Below are positions 16,749 through 23,134 of a stretch of 64,000 nucleotides of DNA, piece by piece. The stretch covers positions 1 through 64,000 of the forward strand of contig JAFVUF010000009.1 in assembly GCA_017502875.1 (NCBI GenBank), read 5' to 3'. Both the position numbers and the translations under genes were made by a program. The DNA is from Clostridia bacterium. Its GTDB lineage: Bacteria; Bacillota; Clostridia; Oscillospirales; CAG-272. The stretch's first letter is position 1, and each line of letters begins with the position of its first letter. The notes beneath the pieces are model-generated. The model was given only the letters and a program-made list of their open reading frames with translations, did no database searches and had not been told where the DNA came from.

Positions 16749-18407
16749 ATGGAAGAAGTAAGCAGTAATTTTATACACGACATAATAGACAGCGAGCTTG
16801 CGGCGGGAATAAACGATACCGTTCATACCCGTTTTCCCCCTGAGCCTAACGGCTATCTCCATATAGGCTCTGCTAAGGCGATATGGATAAACTACACCAC
16901 GGCGAAAAAGTACGGGGGTCTATTCAATCTCCGTTACGACGATACAAACCCAACCAAAGAGGACACCGAGTACGTTGACAGCATCTACGAGGACCTCTGC
17001 TGGCTTGGCGCTATTCCCAGCGGCGGAGTTTTCTACGGCTCGGACTACTTTGATAAGTGCTACGAGTTTGCGGTAAAGCTTATAAAGGACGGCAAGGCGT
17101 ACGTCTGCGACCTTACGGCTGACGAGATGAGAGAGTACCGCGGTACTCTTACTGAGCCGGGCAAGGAAAGCCCTTACCGTAACAGAAGCGTTGAGGAAAA
17201 CCTCGACCTCTTTGAGAGAATGAAGAACGGCGAGTTTGCCGACGGCGCAAAGACACTTCGCGCTAAGATAGATATGGCGTCTCCAAACATCAATATGCGC
17301 GACCCTGCTATATACAGAATAGTAAGAGCGCACCATCACCGTCAGGGTGATAAGTGGTGTATATATCCGCTTTACGACTACGCTCATCCCATTCAGGACG
17401 CGCTTGAGGGTATCACATATTCGCTCTGCTCGCTTGAATTCGAGAACCACCGTCCGCTTTACGAATGGGTAATTGAGAATATCGGCATATTCAACCCCAA
17501 GCCCAAGCAGAGAGAGTTCGCGCGTCTTAACGTAACCTACACGGTTATGAGTAAGCGCTATCTCCGTAAGCTTGTTGAAACGGGGCTTGTTGACGGCTGG
17601 GACGACCCGCGAATGCCTACTCTTTGCGGTCTGCGCAGGAGAGGCTATACCCCTGAGTCAATTTTCGAGTTTGTCCGCCGCACAGGCGTCGCTAAGGCAA
17701 ACAGCCTTGTAGCGATAGAGCAGCTTGAAGCCTGTATAAGAGACGAGCTTAACGAAAAGGCGGAGAGAAGAATAGCGGTGCTTAATCCCGTCAAGGTGGT
17801 TGTTACCAACTACCCTGAGGATAAGGTTGAATATTTTGAGGTTTCCAACAATCCTCAGAACGCCGAGGCGGGAACACGTAAGGTAGCCTTTACCCGTGAG
17901 ATATTTATTGACGCCGAGGACTTTATGGAGGAACCTGTCGGTAAGTTTTTCCGAATGAAGCCCGACGGAGAGGTCAGACTTATGGGCGCTTACATTGTTA
18001 AGTGCAACGAGGTCGTAAAGAACGAGGACGGAAGCATTAAGGAGCTTCGCTGCACCGCCGATCTTGAAACGGGTAACGGAAATCCTATCGACGGCAGAAA
18101 GGTCAAGGGAACTATCCATTGGCTTTCCGCAGATAACTCTGAAAAATGCACCGTAAAGCTTTACAATAAGCTCTTTACCATCGAAAATACGGGCGATATT
18201 CCCGAGGATAAGACCTACGACGATTATCTGAATACCGATTCCGTCGTTACCCTTGAAAATTGCCTTATAGAAAAATGCCTTGCCACCGCAGAGGCAGGCG
18301 AAAAGTTCCAGTTCGTCCGTACCGGTTACTTCTGCAAGGATACTAAATACCCGAACACCTTTAACCGTATCGTTACTCTTAAAGACGGTTCAGGTAAAAA
18401 GCAGTAA
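16749..18407 (+). CDS. glnS: Glutamine-tRNA ligase
   Basis: Charges tRNA-Gln directly with glutamine, bypassing the GatCAB amidotransferase route. The 552-residue product has the GlnRS-type HIGH region (PPEPNGYLHIGSAKA, ~30-44), the DDTNP stretch, the KMSKS-like VMSKR, and the two C-terminal beta barrels that read the anticodon. GAAGG lies upstream of ATG. The C terminus (GSGKKQ) is followed after 5 bases by the two-hairpin element rather than a classical terminator. Confidence 0.96.
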   Translation: MEEVSSNFIHDIIDSELAAGINDTVHTRFPPEPNGYLHIGSAKAIWINYTTAKKYGGLFNLRYDDTNPTKEDTEYVDSIYEDLCWLGAIPSGGVFYGSDYFDKCYEFAVKLIKDGKAYVCDLTADEMREYRGTLTEPGKESPYRNRSVEENLDLFERMKNGEFADGAKTLRAKIDMASPNINMRDPAIYRIVRAHHHRQGDKWCIYPLYDYAHPIQDALEGITYSLCSLEFENHRPLYEWVIENIGIFNPKPKQREFARLNVTYTVMSKRYLRKLVETGLVDGWDDPRMPTLCGLRRRGYTPESIFEFVRRTGVAKANSLVAIEQLEACIRDELNEKAERRIAVLNPVKVVVTNYPEDKVEYFEVSNNPQNAEAGTRKVAFTREIFIDAEDFMEEPVGKFFRMKPDGEVRLMGAYIVKCNEVVKNEDGSIKELRCTADLETGNGNPIDGRKVKGTIHWLSADNSEKCTVKLYNKLFTIENTGDIPEDKTYDDYLNTDSVVTLENCLIEKCLATAEAGEKFQFVRTGYFCKDTKYPNTFNRIVTLKDGSGKKQ

Positions 18408-18412
18408 GAGAG

Positions 18413-18485
18413 ATACGCGCTTTCTTGAAAGAAAGCTGCGCAAAGAACTCTTTTACACCGATAGCAGGAACTATCGGTGTAAAAG
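18413..18485 (+). repeat. Two-hairpin element, copy 1 (after glnS)
   Basis: Hairpin one: GCTTTCT, loop TGAA, AGAAAGC with an outer GCGC clamp. Hairpin two: ACACCGATAG pairs with CTATCGGTGT. The linker is GCAAAGAACT. It begins 5 bases after the glnS stop. Copies follow alaS (25770) and argS (45461), and the hairpin-one half recurs inverted after dgt. No T run follows, so it is not an ordinary terminator. Confidence 0.85.
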
Positions 18486-18608
18486 ATAACCTTGAAAACT
18501 TTATTCAAAAAAAACACGTATTACCCATAGCCTTTTACCGCAAACAACTTTAAAATATCGCGCGGTTAAATGTGTTCGGTGATCATAAATTGCAAAGGAG
18601 ATAAAGCA

Positions 18609-19880
18609 ATGAAATTCAATACTAAATGTGTACAGGCGGGATATACGCCTAAGAACGGAGAGCCGAGAGTTCTCCCGATAGTGCAGAGCACTACCTTTAA
18701 ATATGAATCTAGCGAGGAGATGGGAGACCTTTTCGACCTCAAAGCAAGCGGCTACTTCTATACCCGTCTCCAGAACCCCACCTGCGACAACGTTGCGGCT
18801 AAAATAGCCGCGCTTGAGGGCGGAGTCGGAGCTATGCTTACCTCGTCAGGTCAGGCGGCGAGCTTTTATTCCATATTCAATATCTGCTCGGCGGGCGACC
18901 ACGTTGTAGCGGCGAGCGCTATTTACGGCGGAACGTTCAATCTTTTCTCCGTTACAATGAAGAAGCTTGGAATTGATTTCACCTTCGTTCACCCCGATAT
19001 AAGTGCTGAGGAGCTTGCCGCTGTAGTAAAGCCCAACACCAAGGCGTTCTTTGCGGAAACCCTTTCTAACCCCTCGCTTATCGTTCTCGATATTGAGAAG
19101 TTCGCAAAGGTAGCGCACGCAAACGGTGTTCCGCTTATAGTTGACAACACCTTCCCGACGCCCGTAAATCTCCGTCCGTTTGAGTTTGGCGCGGATATAG
19201 TAGTTCATTCTACAACCAAGTATATGGACGGCCACGCATGCGCGCTCGGCGGAGTAGTTGTCGATAGCGGTAATTTTGACTGGGAGGCGCACGCTGATAA
19301 GTTCCCAGGACTTACCACGCCCGACGACAGCTATCACGGTCTGACCTACACCAAGAGCTTCGGTAAAAACGCCTACATTACCAAGTGTGTCGTTCAGCTT
19401 ATGAGAGACCTCGGTTCCATGCAGTCTCCTCAGAACGCGTTTCTGCTCAATATCGGTCTTGAAACCATTCATCTGCGTATGCCCCGCCACTGCGAGAACG
19501 CATTGAAGGTTGCTCAGTTCCTTGAAAGCAATGATAAGATTTCGTGGATAAACTATCCCTCGCTTCCTTCCAGCAAGTACTATGACCTTGCAACTAAGTA
19601 TATGCCAAACGGCACCTGTGGCGTTATCTGCTTCGGTATTAAGGGCGGACGCGCCGCTGCAACTAAGTTTATGGATAGCTTAAAGCTTGCGGCAGTCGTT
19701 ACGCACGTAGCTGACGCCAGAACCTGCGTGCTTCACCCCGCTTCCACCACTCACCGTCAGCTTACCGACGAGCAACTGGTTGATTGCGGAGTAAGTCCCG
19801 ACCTTATTCGTTTTTCCGTAGGCATTGAGGATGTTGAGGACATTCTTGCGGATATTAAGCAGGCGCTTGAATCCGTATAA
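18609..19880 (+). CDS. metY: O-acetylhomoserine aminocarboxypropyltransferase (sulfhydrylase)
   Basis: PLP enzyme that makes homocysteine from O-acetylhomoserine and sulfide for methionine synthesis. The 423-residue product belongs to the Cys/Met metabolism fold. Visible features are SGQAA (cofactor phosphate site), IYGGTFNLF, VDNTFPTPVNL, the PLP-binding lysine in HSTTKYMDGH, and VGIEDVEDI near the C terminus. I chose ATG 18609 because AAAGGAGAT lies just upstream. It is monocistronic with a terminator behind it. I see no S-box or T-box in its 120-base leader. Confidence 0.93.
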   Translation: MKFNTKCVQAGYTPKNGEPRVLPIVQSTTFKYESSEEMGDLFDLKASGYFYTRLQNPTCDNVAAKIAALEGGVGAMLTSSGQAASFYSIFNICSAGDHVVAASAIYGGTFNLFSVTMKKLGIDFTFVHPDISAEELAAVVKPNTKAFFAETLSNPSLIVLDIEKFAKVAHANGVPLIVDNTFPTPVNLRPFEFGADIVVHSTTKYMDGHACALGGVVVDSGNFDWEAHADKFPGLTTPDDSYHGLTYTKSFGKNAYITKCVVQLMRDLGSMQSPQNAFLLNIGLETIHLRMPRHCENALKVAQFLESNDKISWINYPSLPSSKYYDLATKYMPNGTCGVICFGIKGGRAAATKFMDSLKLAAVVTHVADARTCVLHPASTTHRQLTDEQLVDCGVSPDLIRFSVGIEDVEDILADIKQALESV

Positions 19881-19903
19881 TAACTTCAAGTAAACAAAAA
19901 AAC

Positions 19904-19933
19904 AAAGGGGCTGTCTGACAAGACAGTCCCTTT
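19904..19933. terminator. Bidirectional terminator between metY and the XRE gene
   Basis: AAAGGGGCTGTCT pairs with AGACAGTCCCTTT around GACA, with A-rich sequence on the left and T-rich on the right; it can serve the two convergent genes. Confidence 0.82.
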
Positions 19934-19956
19934 AAAATTCAAGGATATTCAGACTT

Positions 19957-20274
19957 TCATCGTAAAGCCTCAATCATAGTTATCAGCATATCCATCTGCT
20001 CAGACGATAGCTGTTTTTTCACTACTTTTCCGTTTTTGCAGTACGTGATAACGTTTTCCTCATACTGCTCGCTCTCTGACTTAGCTTTGATTCCCATCAG
20101 AAAATCTACGGTAACGCCAAAATAATCAGCAAGCTTTTTCAGGTTAGCTCCGTTTGGAATAGAGCCGTTTTTCCATTTTGTGATGGAAGCGCCGGATATT
20201 CCTAATTCATTTACTACTTGCAGAGGCTTTTTCATTTTCCCCTGACACAGTACATAAAAATTTTCCCAAAACAT
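19957..20274 (-). CDS. XRE-family HTH transcriptional regulator
   Basis: Small repressor-like DNA-binding protein of 105 residues. The helix-turn-helix lies at about residues 18-62 (VVNELGISGASITKWKNGSI... DYFGVTVDFLMG), followed by a short linker and a C-terminal helix that could dimerise. ATG 20274 is chosen because TTTTGGAG lies directly upstream; a TTG 12 bases earlier is less likely. It is transcribed away from a small gene at 20488, and the shared space holds three copies of one palindrome, so it probably controls both itself and its neighbour. Confidence 0.85.
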   Translation of the reverse strand: MFWENFYVLCQGKMKKPLQVVNELGISGASITKWKNGSIPNGANLKKLADYFGVTVDFLMGIKAKSESEQYEENVITYCKNGKVVKKQLSSEQMDMLITMIEALR

Positions 20275-20289
20275 ATTTATCTCCAAAAG

Positions 20290-20377
20290 TTTACTTTGGT
20301 AAATTAGATTTTTTTGTGCAAAGTTACGGAATTTACCAAAGTAAATGATTTTGTATTGACAAATTTACTTTGGTGTG
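20290..20377. promoter_or_regulatory. Three operator sites for the XRE regulator
   Basis: The near-palindrome TTTACTTTGGTAAA occurs at 20290-20303, inverted at 20332-20345, and as a half-decayed copy at 20364-20377. The first overlaps the regulator's own 5' leader; the third lies between the -35 and -10 boxes of the divergent promoter, where binding would block polymerase. Confidence 0.8.
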
Positions 20378-20384
20378 GTATATT
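20356..20384 (+). promoter_or_regulatory. Promoter of the DUF6809-like gene
   Basis: TTGACA (20356-20361), 17 bases, TATATT (20379-20384), with an operator in the spacer. Its transcript has a ~95-base leader holding the hairpin AAATTCAC/GTGAATTT (20413-20432). Confidence 0.85.
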
Positions 20385-20487
20385 ATTTTTGTAATGGCAT
20401 TAATGGTATAGAAAATTCACAAAAGTGAATTTAACTAAAACCATTATACATTAAAAAGAAGATTTTGTCAATACGGAGAGATGAAAA

Positions 20488-20781
20488 ATGAGTACAATTA
20501 TTAAAAAGCTGTGGAATGGCGAGTTAAATCCCTGCAATACGCCGTACGGTCTTACAAAGGAATATGAACGACTTTTAGACACCTGTGAAAATCATAGGCA
20601 AAGGCTGCTTGCAAAATTAGGCAAGGAAAACGAGGCAGCTCTTGAAAAATACGATGATGCGTGCGTGGATATTACGTCGTATTGCTCGGAGGAGGCGTTT
20701 TCTAAGGGCTTTTCGCTTGGCGCAAGGCTTATGATTGAGGTGATAGAAAACCCGTATTACGAACGTAAAACGGTGGAGTAG
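20488..20781 (+). CDS. Small DUF6809-like protein
   Basis: A 97-residue soluble, mostly helical protein with charged residues throughout. The start MSTIIKKLWNGELNPC and the central helix containing RLLDTCENHRQRLL resemble the uncharacterised DUF6809 family of clostridial accessory regions; I am only moderately sure. GGAGAG precedes the ATG. It is paired head-to-head with the XRE gene and is probably its main target. Such pairs are common at the edges of mobile elements, but no integrase or phage gene is visible here. Confidence 0.72.
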   Translation: MSTIIKKLWNGELNPCNTPYGLTKEYERLLDTCENHRQRLLAKLGKENEAALEKYDDACVDITSYCSEEAFSKGFSLGARLMIEVIENPYYERKTVE

Positions 20782-20868
20782 GGGGGACAAGTAAAAAAAC
20801 GATGATGTACCGTCGCATTGGTGATGGTTTATATTTTTTGTTTGGATTTGAACTCACGCGACTATTAA

Positions 20869-21012
20869 TGAAATCCTGCGTTGCAGGATTAAATCTTCGG
20901 CGTACCCTCAGATGAAATTAAATCCGTCCTCTCACCCCGCGAAAGCGGGATTTCATCGCGAAGCGATTTCACCCAACGCAGTTGGATTTATCCCGTCCCA
21001 AAGGACGGATTT
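20869..21012. repeat. Nested hairpin cluster
   Basis: Several small inverted repeats: AAATCCTGC/GCAGGATT (20871-20890), CCCGC/GCGGG, and ATTTCATCGC/GCGATTTCA. The last two are enclosed by the outer pair AAATCCGTCC (20920-20929) and GGACGGATTT (21003-21012). Nothing protein-coding is visible in 20782-21016. Confidence 0.75.
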
Positions 21013-21016
21013 AGTT

Positions 21017-21056
21017 GAAAAAGCGACAAAATTCTGTTGAATTTTGTCGCTTTTTC
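21017..21056 (-). terminator. Terminator of tRNA-Arg
   Basis: An 18-base perfect stem (21017-21034 with 21039-21056) starting 2 bases after the tRNA CCA end on the minus strand, with T runs at both ends. Confidence 0.9.
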
Positions 21057-21057
21057 T

Positions 21058-21134
21058 TGGCCTTCCCGAGCGGATTCGAACCGCTGACACCAAGCGTCGG
21101 AGGCTTGTGCTCTATCCAGCTGAGCTACGGAAAG
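21058..21134 (-). tRNA. tRNA-Arg(CCG)
   Basis: On the minus strand the sequence folds as a standard cloverleaf. The acceptor CTTTCCG pairs with CGGGAAG (one G-T), the anticodon stem CAAGC/GCTTG encloses CTCCGAC with anticodon CCG, and the T arm is AGCGG/CCGCT. The discriminator is G and CCA is encoded (21058-21060). It decodes CGG. Confidence 0.95.
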
Positions 21135-21168
21135 ATGGTCCGCGCTTAGAAAAACTGCCCAATACTTT

Positions 21169-21240
21169 GTCGCTTCCTCGAAAGCGGCTCGACTTACACA
21201 AAGTAAGCCTTCGCCTTGCTTTCTTCGTTGCTTCTCGTCT
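21169..21240. repeat. 72-bp interspersed repeat, copy 1
   Basis: Lies in the leader of tRNA-Arg. It aligns along its full 72 bases with 50008-50079, sharing the words CTCGACTTAC, AAGTAAGCCTTCGC and TTGCTT. It holds a small palindrome, CTTAC/GTAAG. Confidence 0.8.
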
Positions 21241-21293
21241 TGGATTGTTTTTCGTTGCGCTACGAGCGCAGTAAAAAACTCTCACGCCTTGAT

Positions 21294-21322
21294 ATTATAC
21301 CACCCTAAACATGAAAAGTAAA
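21294..21322 (-). promoter_or_regulatory. Promoter of tRNA-Arg
   Basis: Minus strand: TTTACT (complement of 21317-21322), 17 bases, TATAAT (complement of 21294-21299). It lies ~160 bases before the mature tRNA, so the precursor has a long leader containing the 72-bp repeat. Confidence 0.78.
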
Positions 21323-21455
21323 GGCATTTAAGAAAAAATTTATAAAAAAGGGAAAAATTTTGAAAAATCCCTTTTCTTTTTTATAAATATATGTTATAAT
21401 ACTAAATTGTAGAGTTGTATTCGTACTAATATATGCGAAAGGGGCGCTTTTTGAT

Positions 21456-21905
21456 ATGTCGAAGTCGGTTGAATTCAACACCTCGTCCTATATTGAGACG
21501 GAAAAAGTCGGAAAAATGCTCGCCTCGCATATGCAAAGCGGAGGCTTTGTTGCCTTTTACGGCGACCTCGGAGCAGGGAAGACCGCCTTTATCAGAGGTA
21601 TGGGGCAGCAGCTTTGCCCGGAGGCTGAGGTCTGCTCGCCCACCTACGCTATAATAAACGAATACAAGGTCGGCGCGCGTACCGTTATGTGCCACGTTGA
21701 CGCCTACCGTATAAACGACGACGACGACCTGTATAGTACAGGCTTTTACGACTGCTGCGATTATCCGGGTGTGATTATGGCTGTTGAATGGTGCGAGAAG
21801 ATACCGTTTGCCGTACCAGAAAACGCCGTTAAGGTAACTATAACCAAGACGGGTGAGAGTCAGCGCAGGATAGTTATAGAGAACCCGCCGTTTGAAAATC
21901 AGTAA
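21456..21905 (+). CDS. tsaE: tRNA t6A synthesis ATPase TsaE
   Basis: P-loop ATPase that supports the TsaBD complex in making threonylcarbamoyl-adenosine at position 37 of ANN-reading tRNAs. The 149-residue product has Walker A GDLGAGKT (36-43), the family's SPTYAIINEY switch region and VEWCEKI near the C terminus. ATG 21456 is used with GAAAGGGG upstream. It heads the tsaE-tsaB-rpiB-alaS run; tsaD and rimI, often found with tsaB, are not here. Confidence 0.95.
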   Translation: MSKSVEFNTSSYIETEKVGKMLASHMQSGGFVAFYGDLGAGKTAFIRGMGQQLCPEAEVCSPTYAIINEYKVGARTVMCHVDAYRINDDDDLYSTGFYDCCDYPGVIMAVEWCEKIPFAVPENAVKVTITKTGESQRRIVIENPPFENQ

Positions 21906-21922
21906 AGGGAGGAGATGCGCTT

Positions 21923-22645
21923 TTGAAGATACTTGCAATCGACACAACCGCCAAGACCGCTACCGCGGCTCTGACGGAAAACGAAAAGCTGCTCGCCCTT
22001 ACCGTTCTTAACACCCCGAACACCCATAGCGTAACGCTTCTTCCAATGATAGACGGTCTGCTTAGGGGCGCGGGCTTGACGCTTTCCGACGTTGACCTTT
22101 TGGTCTGCTCCGCGGGGCCCGGCTCGTTTACGGGCGTGAGGATAGGCGCGGCGGCGATAAAGGGGCTCGCCTTTGCGGACGGAAAGACCTGTATAGGCGT
22201 TTCAGCGCTTGAGGCGCTTGCGCTTAACGTTACCGAGACGGACGGCATTATCTGTCCCGTAATGGACGCGAGAAGAAATCAGCTTTACAATGCTCTTTTC
22301 AAATATGAAAACGGATCGCTGAAGCGCTTGACTCCCGACAGGGTTTTGACGGCTGCCGAGCTTGCCTCGGAGCTTTCGGGCGCGCCCGAAACCGTTCATT
22401 TGACGGGAGACGGAGCTGAAATAGCCAAAAGGGCGCTTAGCGAAATGAAGCTATCCGAGCCTCACGAGGCGCTAAGGTATCATAACGCCTACAACGTGGC
22501 ATTGCTCGGCTTCAGGACATATCTTGCGGCGAGCGAGGACGAAAAAAAGAATTTCACCGCCGAAAAGCTTTCTCCTGTATACCTGCGAGCCTCGCAGGCG
22601 GAGCGAGAACGGCTTGAGCGACTTGAAAAAGAAAATAAATCATAA
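21923..22645 (+). CDS. tsaB: tRNA t6A synthesis scaffold protein TsaB
   Basis: ASKHA-fold partner of TsaD in t6A formation. The 240-residue product begins KILAIDTTAKTA and carries GPGSFTGVRIG, the family signature around residue 68. The start is TTG at 21923: GGGAGGAG lies 8 bases upstream and the protein begins at the expected position. It follows tsaE by 17 bases. Confidence 0.94.
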   Translation: MKILAIDTTAKTATAALTENEKLLALTVLNTPNTHSVTLLPMIDGLLRGAGLTLSDVDLLVCSAGPGSFTGVRIGAAAIKGLAFADGKTCIGVSALEALALNVTETDGIICPVMDARRNQLYNALFKYENGSLKRLTPDRVLTAAELASELSGAPETVHLTGDGAEIAKRALSEMKLSEPHEALRYHNAYNVALLGFRTYLAASEDEKKNFTAEKLSPVYLRASQAERERLERLEKENKS

Positions 22646-22661
22646 AGGACGGACAGTGAAA

Positions 22662-23105
22662 ATGAAAATTGCTATCGGTTGCGACCACGGCGCCTACGAA
22701 ATGAAGGAAGCCATAAAGGCGTATCTTACCGAGCAGGGCGTTACTGTAGACGATAAGGGTACATATTCAAAGGACAGCGTGCATTATCCCCTGTACGCCA
22801 AGGCGGTATGCAAGGAGGTTCAGGCTAAAAGCGTGGATTTCGGTATACTGCTCTGCTCAACCGGTATAGGTATAAGCATTGCCGCAAACAAGCATAAGGG
22901 TATCCGCGCGGCGCTTTGCTCCGACGTTTACAGCGCAAAGTTCACACGTCTGCATAACGACGCAAACGTTCTTTGTCTCGGAGCGCTCGTTACGGGCTTG
23001 GGAGTTGCTAAGATGATAGTCGATACCTTCCTTTCAACCGACTTCGAGGGCGGACGCCATCAGGCGAGAGTTGATATGATAACGGCTATCGAGCAAGAGC
23101 AGTAA
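22662..23105 (+). CDS. rpiB: Ribose-5-phosphate isomerase B
   Basis: Interconverts ribose 5-phosphate and ribulose 5-phosphate in the pentose phosphate pathway. The 147-residue product has the sugar-binding CDHGAYEMKE, the catalytic cysteine in LLCSTGIGISIAANK and the anion-binding HNDANVLCLG. I chose ATG 22662 because AAGGACGG lies upstream and the sequence starts at the family position. It lies 16 bases after tsaB. Confidence 0.96.
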   Translation: MKIAIGCDHGAYEMKEAIKAYLTEQGVTVDDKGTYSKDSVHYPLYAKAVCKEVQAKSVDFGILLCSTGIGISIAANKHKGIRAALCSDVYSAKFTRLHNDANVLCLGALVTGLGVAKMIVDTFLSTDFEGGRHQARVDMITAIEQEQ

Positions 23106-23134
23106 AATAAAGACAAGAGAAAAGAGAAAAGATT

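Noticed and set aside
18490..18608. S-box or T-box upstream of metY
   Set aside because: The 120-base leader has none of the conserved motifs and no terminator just before the gene.
20840..20870. tRNA T-arm-like sequence near the nested hairpins (GAGTTCAAATC on the minus strand)
   Set aside because: The arms do not pair and no other tRNA parts are found nearby.
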